Positions 44,179 to 53,893 of a stretch of 64,000 nt of DNA are shown one piece after another. Location of the stretch: contig DPRR01000029.1 in assembly GCA_003538625.1 (NCBI GenBank), forward strand, positions 186,001 to 250,000. The letters run 5' to 3'. How positions within the stretch are numbered: position 1 is the first letter of the stretch; each line of letters begins with the position of its first letter. Source of the DNA: Ignavibacteriales bacterium. Its GTDB lineage: Bacteria; Bacteroidota; Ignavibacteria; Ignavibacteriales; Ignavibacteriaceae. Under the pieces are notes generated by a model that did not search any database, was not told the origin of the DNA, and was given only the letters and a program-made list of their open reading frames with translations. The position numbers were made by a program, and so were the translations under genes.

Positions 44179-45507
44179 TTATGATATTTCTAATTCAACG
44201 GAATTTTTTATCTCTTTTATTTCACCATGGATCAATCCCTTAACAATCTCTTTTGCTTCAACTTTGCAGATTGCATTCTCTAATTTATCCTGATAAGCAG
44301 TTTCGATTCTGACATAATTTGATGAAAATCCTTTTATCATACCATCTTCATCTTTTGATTCGAATAGCACATTCAGGTTTTTACCGATCATTTGAGTGTA
44401 AAAATAGTTTTTCTTTTTATCACTTAAAATCCTTAACATTTTATTCCGTCTTTTTCTTTCGGCCGGAGCAACAGAATCAGGAAGTGCTACGGCTTTTGTA
44501 TCAGGTCTTTCAGAATATGTAAATACGTGTAAATAGGATACAGGAAGATTTACAAGAAAATTATAAGTCTCCATAAATTCTTTTTCAGTTTCACCTGGAT
44601 ATCCAACAATTACATCTACTCCAATTCCCAGATCAGGAATCTTTTGAATTGCTTTTAGTATAACACTGCTATAATCTTCTGCAGAATATCTTCTTTTCAT
44701 GGATTTCAGGATAGGTGTACTTCCGCTTTGCAAGGGAATATGAAAATGATTGCATAATTTTTCCGATTCTGCAGTAAGTTCAATAATTTCATCGGTCAGT
44801 AAATTAGGTTCTATTGAACTGATTCGAATTCTGAAATCACTTTCAATCAGGATTAGTTTTTTTAACAAATCATAAAAATTCAAGTTAAATGATTTACCAT
44901 AATCTCCAACATTCACGCCTGTAAGAATTATCTCTTTATATCCTTGTTGAACAAGTTTTGTAAAATCTTGAACAACTAACTCCGGTGACATACTTCTGCT
45001 TTTACCGCGCGCAAGTGGGATTGTACAAAAAGTACATTTATAATCGCATCCATCCTGAATTTTAAAGTAAGCTCTTGTTCTGCTGTCAGCATCAGTTGAA
45101 CTTGCTAATCCAAATTTATTGAGCTCATCATGCGGTGAAACATAAATGCATGACAAATCTTTTTTATTAAAATCTTTTAGGAGAGAAAATATCTCAAACT
45201 TTTCATTACTGCCAAGAACAGCATCAACACCTTCTATTGAAGATATTTCATCTGCCCTTAATTGTGCATAACAACCTGTAACTATAACATAAGCTAGCGG
45301 ATTAGTTCTTAGTGCTCTGCGCACAAGCTGTCTGCATTCTTTCTCTGCATTTTCAGTTACAGTACAAGTGTTAAAAACATAAACATCGGCTTTCTCCTTC
45401 AGATCAACGACCGCAAATCCGTTGTTCATAAACTGATTTCCGATAGTTGATGTTTCAGAAAAATTAAGTTTACAGCCTAATGTATGTAATGCAACCGTGT
45501 GTGACAT
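44179..45507 (-). CDS. mtaB: tRNA t6A37 methylthiotransferase MtaB
   Basis: It adds a methylthio group to t6A37 in tRNAs reading ANN codons, using radical S-adenosylmethionine chemistry. At 442 residues it is full length. The N-terminal methylthiotransferase domain has three conserved Cys (HTLGCKLN, FNTCTVTENAEKECRQ, VTGCYAQ). The radical SAM motif is DGCDYKCTFCTIP, with SSIEPNLLT and HFHIPLQSGS typical of MtaB, followed by a TRAM-like C-terminus. It lies downstream of rpsA but after a strong terminator. Confidence 0.94.
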   Translation of the reverse strand: MSHTVALHTLGCKLNFSETSTIGNQFMNNGFAVVDLKEKADVYVFNTCTVTENAEKECRQLVRRALRTNPLAYVIVTGCYAQLRADEISSIEGVDAVLGSNEKFEIFSLLKDFNKKDLSCIYVSPHDELNKFGLASSTDADSRTRAYFKIQDGCDYKCTFCTIPLARGKSRSMSPELVVQDFTKLVQQGYKEIILTGVNVGDYGKSFNLNFYDLLKKLILIESDFRIRISSIEPNLLTDEIIELTAESEKLCNHFHIPLQSGSTPILKSMKRRYSAEDYSSVILKAIQKIPDLGIGVDVIVGYPGETEKEFMETYNFLVNLPVSYLHVFTYSERPDTKAVALPDSVAPAERKRRNKMLRILSDKKKNYFYTQMIGKNLNVLFESKDEDGMIKGFSSNYVRIETAYQDKLENAICKVEAKEIVKGLIHGEIKEIKNSVELEIS

Positions 45508-45532
45508 TTAAATTTTACTTTTATATATAAAA

Positions 45533-45555
45533 AGAGCGGGATATTTTCCCGCTCT
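45533..45555 (-). terminator. Rho-independent terminator of rpsA
   Basis: AGAGCGGGA pairs with TCCCGCTCT (9 bp, loop of 5). On the minus strand it is followed by TTTTTATA, 24 bases after the rpsA stop. Confidence 0.92.
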
Positions 45556-45578
45556 AAATATAGAATATTTAAGAGAAC

Positions 45579-47396
45579 TTATTCAGTATCTTCTTTTTTT
45601 GGGGTTTCTGGTTCAGGAACTTCAAAGATTGGAAACTCTGATGAATCAATTGTTCCCATTTCTGCATTTAGGATATTCTGAACAGTAACGCGTTCTAATT
45701 TGTAAGTGTTAATATATTGCTCTATCTCTGCTTCAGATTTTTCTTTAAGCGCTGCAATTGCACTTAAAACAATTTTCTTGCTCTCCTTATCAAACTCGAT
45801 TACCTTAAGAGGAATGGTTACGTCGATAGGGAAATGATTAGCGATATTCTTGATCTTTGATGTAGAAAGTTGTGTAGTCGGAACAAATCCATCAACATGC
45901 GAAGGAAGCTCAGCAATAATTCCTTTTTCAATTATTCTAACTACCTTGCCATCTGTTATTTTTCCAACGGAATAATCTTTTTCGAAAGTATCCCAGGGAT
46001 TATCCATAATTTGCTTATGTCCTAGTGATATTTTTCTTTGATCAACATCAACACCTAAAACTATTACATCTATTTTTTCATTCTTCTTTACAACTTCGCC
46101 GGGATGACGAATTTTCTTTGTCCACGATAAATCAGAAATGTGAACTAATCCATCAACTCCAGGTTCCAGTTCAACAAACACTCCAAAATTTGTAAGGTTT
46201 CTTGCAACACCTGAGTGTTTTGATCCAACAGGATATTTAGCCATTAAAGTTTCCCAAGGATCTGGTTCAAGTTGTTTGATACCGAGAGAGATTTTTTTCT
46301 CTTCTTTATCAAGACTTAATATTACAGCTTCAATTATTTGACCCATAGCAACAATTTGTGATGGATGTTTGATGTGCTGTGTCCAGCTCATTTCTGAATT
46401 GTGAATAAGACCTTCGATTCCTTTTTCAATCTCAATAAAAGCGCCATAATCAGTAAGAGAAACAACTCTACCGGATACTTTATCACCGAGATTATATTTC
46501 TCCTGAATCTGATCCCATGGATGCGGAAGAAGTTTTTTGAGCGAAAGTGATATTCTTCGTTTCTCTTCATCAAAATCAGTAACAACAACTTTTATAGTTT
46601 CATCAAGTTTTACAACTTCATTTGGATGGTTGATTCTTCCCCAGCTAAGATCTGTAATGTGGATAAGACCATCGACACCGCCAAGATCAACAAACACACC
46701 AAAATCTGTGATTGCTTTAACAGTACCTTCAAGTATCTGTCCTTTTTCAAGGCTGGTAAGTATAGCATTTCTTTGATCAGAAATTTCTTCCTCAACAAGT
46801 ACTTTGTGTGATACTACGACGTTCTCGGTAGGAACATTAACTTTAACAACTTTGAAATCCATTGTTTGACCAACGAATGCGTCAAAATCTCTTATTGGGC
46901 GTATATCAATTTGTGAACCGGGTAAGAATGCTTCCATTCCCAAAAGATCAACAACCATTCCGCCTTTAATTCTTTTAACAATTTTACCCTGGATAATTTC
47001 GCCGGTATCATGAGCTCTGATAACTTTTTCCCAGATACGTAAAAAGTCTGCACGCTGTTTGCTAAGAACAAGATTACCTTCCTGATCCTCAACACTTTCA
47101 AGAACGACCTCAATTTCTTGTCCAACTTTTAAATCTACACCTTCAAAAAATTCGCTGCGTGGAATTGTACCTTCAGACTTGAATCCAACATCAACGATAA
47201 CATTATCGCCCATAATTCTAACGACTTTCCCCTTAATCATTTCCCCTTCTTTAACATCTCTAAATGAATCTAAGTAGAGTTTTGCCAACGACATAAACTC
47301 TTCTTGAGAATATTCTTCATCGTTAAATTTATTCTTGGCTTTTTCATACTCATCGGGAGTCACAGTTTTTAGAGTCGTTTCTTTTTCTTGGGACAT
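45579..47396 (-). CDS. rpsA: 30S ribosomal protein S1
   Basis: S1 binds mRNA on the small ribosomal subunit and aids initiation. The 605 residues contain six S1 domains, recognisable from repeated G.V..(I/L)..GV.V.(L/I)...(D/E)G(L/F)(I/V)H.S(D/E)(L/M)SW blocks, for example FGVFVDLGGVDGLIHITDLSW. An acidic N-terminal extension of about 50 residues and an acidic tail (EVPEPETPKKEDTE) are present. AGGAGG lies 4 bases from the ATG, stronger than most starts in this window. cmk lies immediately upstream, the classical cmk-rpsA order. Confidence 0.96.
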   Translation of the reverse strand: MSQEKETTLKTVTPDEYEKAKNKFNDEEYSQEEFMSLAKLYLDSFRDVKEGEMIKGKVVRIMGDNVIVDVGFKSEGTIPRSEFFEGVDLKVGQEIEVVLESVEDQEGNLVLSKQRADFLRIWEKVIRAHDTGEIIQGKIVKRIKGGMVVDLLGMEAFLPGSQIDIRPIRDFDAFVGQTMDFKVVKVNVPTENVVVSHKVLVEEEISDQRNAILTSLEKGQILEGTVKAITDFGVFVDLGGVDGLIHITDLSWGRINHPNEVVKLDETIKVVVTDFDEEKRRISLSLKKLLPHPWDQIQEKYNLGDKVSGRVVSLTDYGAFIEIEKGIEGLIHNSEMSWTQHIKHPSQIVAMGQIIEAVILSLDKEEKKISLGIKQLEPDPWETLMAKYPVGSKHSGVARNLTNFGVFVELEPGVDGLVHISDLSWTKKIRHPGEVVKKNEKIDVIVLGVDVDQRKISLGHKQIMDNPWDTFEKDYSVGKITDGKVVRIIEKGIIAELPSHVDGFVPTTQLSTSKIKNIANHFPIDVTIPLKVIEFDKESKKIVLSAIAALKEKSEAEIEQYINTYKLERVTVQNILNAEMGTIDSSEFPIFEVPEPETPKKEDTE

Positions 47397-47488
47397 TAAT
47401 CCTCCTAAAAATATTTTTCTGTTTTTCTGAGACTCAGCCGGATAGCTCAGGCAAACAGACTATTTAGTTTAACATTAGTTTAGCCGGC

Positions 47489-48178
47489 TTAAATTTTAAT
47501 TCCTTTTTTAAAAGCGATTTTTTTTACTTCATTTAAAATCAAATCAACCTGTTCATCTATTGTAGTGTTTGAAGTATCAATTTCTATTGAGTCCGGAGTT
47601 TTTGTAAGAGGGCTTGCTTCACGATGAGAATCGATAAAATCCCGATTCTTTAAATTCTCTTTAACTTTATCAATAGGAATCAGAGTTCCTTTTTCCGAAA
47701 ATTCTTTAGCTCGCCTTTCAGCTCTTTCATCAATTCCAGCAGTAATAAAAATCTTGGCATCAGCGTTTGGAAACACAACTGTTGTTATATCTCTTCCTTC
47801 CATAACAACGCCGCCATTCTTTCCCATTTCCTGCTGCTTCTTGACCAGGATTTTTCTAACACCCTCAATCGCACTTATTTCACTTACATTACTGTTAATT
47901 TCAAAGGATCTTATTTCTTTCGATACATCCTCTCCGTTAACCTTAATATTAGTTTCACCATCAATAAAATTCAGAACAATATCCAGTTTATTGGCTAATT
48001 GTATTATCTCATCCGTTTTCCCCATTAAATTATTTCTCAAAACGAATAAAGTAACTGCCCTGTACATCGCTCCGGTATCTATATAAAGATAATTTAATCT
48101 TTTAGCTACAAGTTTTGCGGATGTACTTTTTCCGGAACCTGCTGGTCCGTCTATGGCAATGATTAGCTTTTTTGACAT
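47489..48178 (-). CDS. cmk: Cytidylate kinase
   Basis: It phosphorylates CMP and dCMP with ATP. The 229 residues start with the P-loop AIDGPAGSGKSTSAKLVAK (residues 7-25), then YIDTGAMYRAVT for nucleotide recognition, VVMEGRDITTVVFPNA and AERRAKEF in the lid region, and the C-terminal SPLTKTPDSIEIDTSNTTID block. All are typical of bacterial Cmk. It is co-oriented with rpsA. A consensus promoter sits directly before it, so its message may be nearly leaderless. Confidence 0.96.
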   Translation of the reverse strand: MSKKLIIAIDGPAGSGKSTSAKLVAKRLNYLYIDTGAMYRAVTLFVLRNNLMGKTDEIIQLANKLDIVLNFIDGETNIKVNGEDVSKEIRSFEINSNVSEISAIEGVRKILVKKQQEMGKNGGVVMEGRDITTVVFPNADAKIFITAGIDERAERRAKEFSEKGTLIPIDKVKENLKNRDFIDSHREASPLTKTPDSIEIDTSNTTIDEQVDLILNEVKKIAFKKGIKI

Positions 48179-48184
48179 AGGCTA

Positions 48185-48215
48185 CAAAAATATATATAAG
48201 TATTTAATTTTCAAA
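48185..48215 (-). promoter_or_regulatory. Consensus Bacteroidota promoter of cmk
   Basis: On the minus strand TTTG (48212-48215), 19 bases, then TATTTTTG (48185-48192): an exact fit to TTTG-N19-TAnnTTTG. The -7 box ends 6 bases before the ATG at 48178, so transcription should begin within a few bases of the start codon. Confidence 0.7.
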
Positions 48216-48253
48216 CGTTTACAGCTATGCGGACGTACAAATCCTTCTGAAAA

Positions 48254-49921
48254 CTAATTAATTTCCTGACCACCAAGGTCCTCAATAATTATTTTTTCGT
48301 AAGGATCTTTGATTTTGGAAGATTTTGCGGGTTTAATCTCTTTACTAACAGTAGATTTTACTTTTGCAGATTCCATTGGTCCAAATTTTATGCTGACCTT
48401 TTTTCCGAAAAAATCGCGTGATTTCTTATCAATATATTCCTGATGTAATTTTAAAGATGATTCGGTTGTTGGGTCAGATGATTGCAGGTGCAAATTTAAT
48501 CCATCAAAATTTATGGGTTTTACATTGTTAAAAAGGGGAGTTAACAGAAACGATTTTTCTTTACAAACATCGTTTACAAAATTTTGCCACTTTTCTGTAA
48601 TCATCTCAAAATTTAAATCTGATTGGATTCCGGTAAGTGATTCTTTAATAGGTGGAACAAATGCTTCAGCTTTAGTTAGAGGTTCAGAGCTTATTTTGCT
48701 TTTTTTTTCAGGCTCAGTTTGTTTTGAAGTATAAGACGCAGCATTTCTTTCTTTAGAAATTGAATTTGCAGGATTGCTTTTAATTTCAACATTTCCTGAT
48801 TCCAGACCTGAGATTATTTCAGAAATTGTAGCTGATTTTTCCAATCCAACAAGATTAGTTAGTGCAATTTCAATCTTTAGTTTTTGATTATTTGAATATC
48901 TTAGTTCCTGCTGAATTTTGCTTAAATAATTTAAAATTCTTAATAAATCACCTTTAGAAAAAGTTTGAATATAATTTGCATATTTGGTCCGGTAAATTTC
49001 AGCAGTTTCAACAAGTTCAGTTCTTTCAGTAAGAATAACTGAAAGAATATTTCTAAAATGTTCTAAGAGTCCATCAATAAAATCTATAAAGTCCCAGCCG
49101 TTTTGATAAATTTTTTCTGTAGTCTGAAAAACAACATTAAAATCTTTTTCAAGAATTGCATCGGAAATAGTAAAAAATAAATCGTCATCAATTAAGTTTA
49201 ACATTTTTGCAACTGTCTCGGAATCTATACTATCTCCGCAGAAAGAAACTACCTGATCAAACAAACTTTGCGCATCGCGGAGTGCGCCATCAGCTTTTTT
49301 GGAAATAAGAGTAAGTGTTTTATCATCTATAGAAATATTTTCTTGAGCAGCAATATTACTTAGTGTCTTCTTTATTGTATCAAGTTGAATCCTTCTAAAA
49401 TCAAATCGCTGGCAACGGGAAATAATTGTAAGCGGTACTTTATGAATATCAGTTGTTGCAAAAATAAAGATGGTGTGTGCAGGCGGTTCTTCTAAAGTTT
49501 TTAGAAATGCATTAAATGATTCCTTTGTTAACATGTGAACTTCATCTATTATATAAATTTTATACTTGCCGCGCGTTGGTGCATACTTTACAGATTCCCG
49601 TAAAGTTCTTATCTCATCAATGCCTCTGTTTGACGCTCCGTCAATTTCAATTATATCCATTGTCTGAGATTCATTAATCGTTTTGCACATTGCGCACTCA
49701 TTGCAAGGTTCAGCATCGTGTGGATTTTCGCAATTCAAAGCTTTAGCAAGTATTCTTGCAGTTGTGGTTTTACCAACACCGCGCGGACCAGTAAAAATAT
49801 ATGCGTGGGCAATACGATTGGTTTTGATAGCATTCTTTAAAGTTGCAGTTATATGTTCCTGTCCAACTACATCTTCAAATTTTTGCGGACGCCATTTTCT
49901 AGCTGTTACTTGATAAGCCAT
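48254..49921 (-). CDS. dnaX: DNA polymerase III subunit gamma/tau
   Basis: The clamp-loader ATPase of the replicative polymerase. The 555 residues begin YQVTARKWRPQKFEDVVGQEH. They contain Walker A TGPRGVGKTTTARIL near residue 45, a four-Cys zinc site (CENPHDAEPCNECAMC), the DExH-like IIDEVHMLT, sensor 1 FIFATTDIHKVP and the RCQRFDFRRI box. Domain III and a short, Ser/Lys-rich C-terminal region follow. It lies 5 bases after the fRMsr gene in the run lon-fRMsr-dnaX. Confidence 0.95.
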   Translation of the reverse strand: MAYQVTARKWRPQKFEDVVGQEHITATLKNAIKTNRIAHAYIFTGPRGVGKTTTARILAKALNCENPHDAEPCNECAMCKTINESQTMDIIEIDGASNRGIDEIRTLRESVKYAPTRGKYKIYIIDEVHMLTKESFNAFLKTLEEPPAHTIFIFATTDIHKVPLTIISRCQRFDFRRIQLDTIKKTLSNIAAQENISIDDKTLTLISKKADGALRDAQSLFDQVVSFCGDSIDSETVAKMLNLIDDDLFFTISDAILEKDFNVVFQTTEKIYQNGWDFIDFIDGLLEHFRNILSVILTERTELVETAEIYRTKYANYIQTFSKGDLLRILNYLSKIQQELRYSNNQKLKIEIALTNLVGLEKSATISEIISGLESGNVEIKSNPANSISKERNAASYTSKQTEPEKKSKISSEPLTKAEAFVPPIKESLTGIQSDLNFEMITEKWQNFVNDVCKEKSFLLTPLFNNVKPINFDGLNLHLQSSDPTTESSLKLHQEYIDKKSRDFFGKKVSIKFGPMESAKVKSTVSKEIKPAKSSKIKDPYEKIIIEDLGGQEIN

Positions 49922-49926
49922 GTTTT

Positions 49927-50415
49927 TTATAAGATTTCTTTGCTTAAAAAATTTATTAATTCTTCAAGATATTTTTTATCTGTTTCGTTAAATGAATTAT
50001 AATCAGTGCTGTCTAAATCTAAAACGCCAAATAACTTATCTGCCTTAAAAATCGGAACAACAATTTCTGATTTTGAATCAGCATCGCAGGCAATGTGTCC
50101 CGGAAATTTATCGACATCTTCAACAAAAATTGTTTTTCTTTCCTTTGCCGAGGTTCCGCAAACTCCGCTGCCAATTTGGATTTCAGTGCAGGCAACTTTT
50201 CCCTGAAATGGACCAAGATATAATTTAGTACCATCAAAAAGATAGAAACCCACCCAGCTGATTTTTGAAAATGTTTGCTTTAATGCCGCAGTAAAATTAG
50301 AAAGATTTGTAATAAGATTATCTTCTTTTATCAGTAAACTTTTGATCTGTTTTATTAAAAGCAGATATTGCTCATCAAGGCTCGTGTCATTATTTATTAC
50401 TAATGATTCAGACAT
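49927..50415 (-). CDS. msrC: Free methionine-(R)-sulfoxide reductase (GAF domain)
   Basis: A 162-residue single GAF-domain protein that reduces free methionine-R-sulfoxide. The three family cysteines are visible: KVACTEIQIGSGVCGTS (resolving and structural) and HIACDADSKSEIVVP (catalytic), along with WVGFYLFDG and GVLDLDS. This distinguishes it from regulatory GAF proteins. Its ATG shares one base with the lon stop (TAATG), so the two are translationally coupled, both being protein-damage functions. Confidence 0.88.
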   Translation of the reverse strand: MSESLVINNDTSLDEQYLLLIKQIKSLLIKEDNLITNLSNFTAALKQTFSKISWVGFYLFDGTKLYLGPFQGKVACTEIQIGSGVCGTSAKERKTIFVEDVDKFPGHIACDADSKSEIVVPIFKADKLFGVLDLDSTDYNSFNETDKKYLEELINFLSKEIL

Positions 50416-52859
50416 TATTTCTTTTTCTTAGCCTTAATAATTTTTGGTTTAGTTTCAAGTTTTATCTTTTTCATATCGGGAAAAACATATGGAATAGCTT
50501 CTTCTAATTTTGCAATTGGAATTATTTTTAATCCTTCCTTAACTTTTTCCGGCATCTCTTTCAAATCAATTTCATTATCCTTTGGGATAAGAATGGTTTT
50601 TATATCATTTCGTTTTGCAGCCAATAATTTTTCATTCAAACCACCGATAGCTAATAACGAACCTGTAAGAGTAATTTCACCAGTCATAGCAATATTATTT
50701 GAAGCTGGTATTCCACTAACAGCAGAAAGCATTGCCATCGCCATTGTTATTCCTGCAGAAGGTCCATCCTTTGGAATAGCACCTTCAGGAAGATGAATAT
50801 GAATTTCTTTTCCTTTAAAGAAATCGGGATTCAATCCTAAATGTTTTGCTTTAGATCTTAAATAACTTAAACCTGCGTGTGCAGATTCTTTCATAACATT
50901 TCCAAGCTGTCCTGTTAAAGTCAACTTACCGCCACCGTTCATAATGGTTACATCAACAGTAAGTATTTCTCCGCCAACACTTGTCCAGGCTAAACCGGTA
51001 ACACTACCAACTTTATTTAACTTGCTGTGCCTGTGCGTTCTGAATCGCGGCGTTTTTAGATAATCCTCAATTTTATTCTCATCAACAATGTGTTTATGCT
51101 GTTTAATATTTTTACCATTTGAAGATTCTTTAACAACAATATCTCTTGCTATTTTTCTGCATACTGTAGCTAATTCTCTTTCAAGATTTCTAACGCCTGC
51201 TTCCCGAGTATATTCTGTAATTATTTTTCTTATACTCTCATCTGTAAAAGTTACATTTTTATTCTCGATTCCATGCGCAATAAGCTGCTTTGGCAGGATG
51301 TGTCTTTTTGCAATTTCAAGTTTATCATATTCAAGATATCCGGGCAGTTCAATAATTTCCATTCTATCCTGCAAAGGAAGTGGAATATTATATCTTACAT
51401 TTGCGGTAGTGATAAACATAACCTGGCTTAAATCGTAGTCGACTTCAATATAATGATCGTTAAAAGTATTGTTTTGTTCAGGATCTAAAACTTCAAGCAT
51501 TGCAGATGATGGATCACCGCGAAAATCCATACTCATCTTATCAATTTCATCAAGAAGAATTACAGGATTTACAGTCCCGGCTTTTTTCATAGAATGAATA
51601 ATTTTACCCGGCATCGATCCAATATAAGTTTTGCGATGACCGCGAATTTCAGCTTCATCCCTAACACCGCCAAGACTTATTCTAATGAAATTTCTTCCAA
51701 GTGCACGAGCAATTGATTTGCCCAAAGATGTTTTACCAACTCCGGGAGGTCCAACAAAACATAATATCTGTCCTTTCATATGCTTAACAAGATTTAGTAC
51801 AGCAATATGTTCGATAATTCTTTCTTTGGGTTTTTCTAATCCAAAATGATCTTCATCCAAAATTTTCTGAACATGCTTAATGCTTAAATTATCTTTTGTC
51901 CTTTTGTACCAGGGAATATCAACTAGCCAATCAAGATAATTTCTAATGACGGTTGATTCCGGTGACATTGTGGGAGTTTTTCTTAACTTGTTAAATTCTT
52001 CAAGTGCTTTTGCCTCAACATCTTTTGGCATTTTTGCTTTTAAAATCTGATCTTTAATTTTCCCGAACTCTGAAGTTGATTCTTCATCATCACCAAGCTC
52101 ATCCTGCAGGATTTTTATTTGTTCCTGTATAATAAACTTGCGCTGTGTCTTAGCAATATTTTCCTGAACTTTATTATCGATCTCTTTTTCAATTTTCAGA
52201 ATATCAATTTCTGAATTAAGAACTTTTATAACTTCGTAATACTGCTCTTTTAAATTGTACTTAGAAAGGATATTCTGTTTTATCTCGATTGATTGATTAA
52301 TGTTTGCGGCTGCGTAAAAAATCTTTCTGTCCGGTTCTTCAATGTTATCAAATGCGGCAATAGTTTCGTTCGGTACGTTACGACTGATCTTAACATAATC
52401 TTTAAACAACTGTGTCATTTGTCTAACAAGCGCGTTCATTTCATGATCAACCAATGTTTCAGGAATTATAACTTCAATCTTTCCCTCAAAAAATTCTTTA
52501 CGATCTGTAAAGTTTATAATCCTGGCTTGTAATAAGCCATCAACTAAAATTTTTAGTAAACCGTTAGGTAGTTTTAAGATTTGTACGATCTTTGCGACAG
52601 TTCCTTCAAGATAAAAATCTGTAGGTTTTGGATCTTCTATGCTTGATTTTTTTTGGGTGGATAGAAAAATGTACTTGGTATTTTCTAAAGCATAATTTGC
52701 TGCGTTAATTGATTGCTCACGTCCAACAAGAACAGGAAAAATCATATACGGAAAAATTACAATATCCCTTAATGGAAGAATGGGTAATACAGATGGAATT
52801 TCATCAACAAGATTATTTTCTTTGCTAACTTTATTGACTAAATCATTAGTTTGGCTCAA
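50415..52859 (-). CDS. lon: ATP-dependent Lon protease
   Basis: It degrades misfolded and short-lived proteins in the cytoplasm. At 814 residues it is normal LonA length: an N-terminal substrate-binding domain (LPILPLRDIVIFPYMIFPVLVGR), coiled-coil, AAA+ module with Walker A GPPGVGKTSLGKS and Walker B ILLDEIDKM, and a C-terminal protease. The Ser-Lys dyad sits in PKDGPSAGITMAMAM and LTGSLLAIGGLNEKLLAAKR. The C-terminus is very Lys-rich. The start is TTG (MSQTND) with AGGAGAG just upstream; no ATG fits better. Confidence 0.96.
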   Translation of the reverse strand: MSQTNDLVNKVSKENNLVDEIPSVLPILPLRDIVIFPYMIFPVLVGREQSINAANYALENTKYIFLSTQKKSSIEDPKPTDFYLEGTVAKIVQILKLPNGLLKILVDGLLQARIINFTDRKEFFEGKIEVIIPETLVDHEMNALVRQMTQLFKDYVKISRNVPNETIAAFDNIEEPDRKIFYAAANINQSIEIKQNILSKYNLKEQYYEVIKVLNSEIDILKIEKEIDNKVQENIAKTQRKFIIQEQIKILQDELGDDEESTSEFGKIKDQILKAKMPKDVEAKALEEFNKLRKTPTMSPESTVIRNYLDWLVDIPWYKRTKDNLSIKHVQKILDEDHFGLEKPKERIIEHIAVLNLVKHMKGQILCFVGPPGVGKTSLGKSIARALGRNFIRISLGGVRDEAEIRGHRKTYIGSMPGKIIHSMKKAGTVNPVILLDEIDKMSMDFRGDPSSAMLEVLDPEQNNTFNDHYIEVDYDLSQVMFITTANVRYNIPLPLQDRMEIIELPGYLEYDKLEIAKRHILPKQLIAHGIENKNVTFTDESIRKIITEYTREAGVRNLERELATVCRKIARDIVVKESSNGKNIKQHKHIVDENKIEDYLKTPRFRTHRHSKLNKVGSVTGLAWTSVGGEILTVDVTIMNGGGKLTLTGQLGNVMKESAHAGLSYLRSKAKHLGLNPDFFKGKEIHIHLPEGAIPKDGPSAGITMAMAMLSAVSGIPASNNIAMTGEITLTGSLLAIGGLNEKLLAAKRNDIKTILIPKDNEIDLKEMPEKVKEGLKIIPIAKLEEAIPYVFPDMKKIKLETKPKIIKAKKKK

Positions 52860-52892
52860 TTTCTCTCCTTATTTTCGCTCTAATTTTGTGCG

Positions 52893-52924
52893 CAAATATA
52901 CCCAAACGAAAAGGTGCTATCAAG
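52893..52924 (-). promoter_or_regulatory. Candidate promoter of lon
   Basis: On the minus strand CTTG, 20 bases, then TATATTTG, close to the Bacteroidota consensus. The -7 box ends 33 bases before the TTG start. Confidence 0.5.
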
Positions 52925-52941
52925 GAACTAAAAATGCACAA

Positions 52942-52973
52942 TTTAGTTGTGTGATGAAGAGTTTTTATATTTG
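52942..52973 (+). promoter_or_regulatory. Candidate promoter of suhB
   Basis: TTTA, 20 bases, then TATATTTG on the plus strand. The predicted leader of about 150 bases contains both palindromes at 53039-53111. Confidence 0.4.
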
Positions 52974-53038
52974 CACCTAATAGTCTGTTTTCAGTTAGAT
53001 CGTTGATGAACTATTTTTACATTATTTAATTAACATTT

Positions 53039-53111
53039 TGTCATCCTGAGCGTAGACGAAGGATGACGATTCACAAATAGAAGATCACACTTCGACTTCG
53101 CTCAGTGGGAC
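53039..53111. repeat. Two palindromic repeats in inverted orientation before suhB
   Basis: tgtcatcctgagcg...gatgac (53039-53067) and the oppositely oriented cacacttcgacttcgctcag...ggac (53086-53111) repeat the arrangement seen at 30581-30649: an inverted pair about 20 bases apart, just upstream of a start codon. Confidence 0.75.
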
Positions 53112-53128
53112 TTGGGAAAAAGAGAGCT

Positions 53129-53893
53129 ATGCTTAATGATATTTTAGAAATTGCCGGAATTGCCGGAGAAATTGTCCACGAAGGATTTGGAAAAAATTTT
53201 CAAATCGAATATAAGACCAATGAAAAAAATCTTGTTACGGAAATAGATAAAAAATCCGAAAAAGCAATTATGGATTTTATTTCAAAAAAATATCCCACAC
53301 ACAATATTTTAAGTGAAGAATCAGGTGAACATCAAAAAGACTCCGATTATTTATGGGTTATCGATCCGCTTGATGGAACAACAAACTTTGCTCACGGTTT
53401 ACCAATATTTGCGGTTTCAATCGGAGTGATGAAGAAAGATGAAATTGTTGCAGGAGTTGTTTACGATGTTATGCAAAATATTTTTTACTCGGCAGAAATG
53501 GGAAGTGGTGCTTTTGCAAACGATAAAAAAATAAAAGTTAGTGATAATGATAAAATTGGTTTGGGAGTTTTAGTTACTGGATTTCCATACGATGTTGCCG
53601 ATAATCCTGATAAAGCATTTGAAAGATTTGAATCATTAACAAAGCAAGCTCGTGCAGTAAGAAGACTGGGTTCTGCAGCAATTGATTTTTGTTATGTTGC
53701 TCGCGGAGTTTTTGATGGTTTCTGGGAAGTTTCACTTCATCCGTGGGATATTTGTGCTGGAAAATTAATTGTTGAAGAAGCCGGTGGTTTAGTAACAGAT
53801 TTTACTGGAAAAGAAATTAATATCTTTACAAAACAAATTTTAGCAAGCAATAAAAAAATTCATCAACAGTTAATTGATGGATTGAGAGTTTAA
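53129..53893 (+). CDS. suhB: Inositol-1-monophosphatase family protein
   Basis: A 254-residue Mg-dependent phosphatase from the ATG at 53129. The frame is open to 53105 but that start lies in the palindromic repeat. Metal-binding motifs are present: EESGEH near residue 67, WVIDPLDGTTNFAHGLPIF near 82 and HPWDICAGKLIVEEAGG near 207. Substrates may include inositol phosphate or related sugar phosphates. Its stop directly abuts the DUF4926 gene on the other strand. The last 60 bases are repeated with three changes at 54611-54670. Confidence 0.92.
   Translation: MLNDILEIAGIAGEIVHEGFGKNFQIEYKTNEKNLVTEIDKKSEKAIMDFISKKYPTHNILSEESGEHQKDSDYLWVIDPLDGTTNFAHGLPIFAVSIGVMKKDEIVAGVVYDVMQNIFYSAEMGSGAFANDKKIKVSDNDKIGLGVLVTGFPYDVADNPDKAFERFESLTKQARAVRRLGSAAIDFCYVARGVFDGFWEVSLHPWDICAGKLIVEEAGGLVTDFTGKEINIFTKQILASNKKIHQQLIDGLRV

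Noticed and set aside
47436..47489. AGCCGG/CCGGCT inverted repeat in the rpsA leader as an autoregulatory site
   Set aside because: Only six base pairs across a 42-base loop and one arm touches the cmk stop; too weak to claim.
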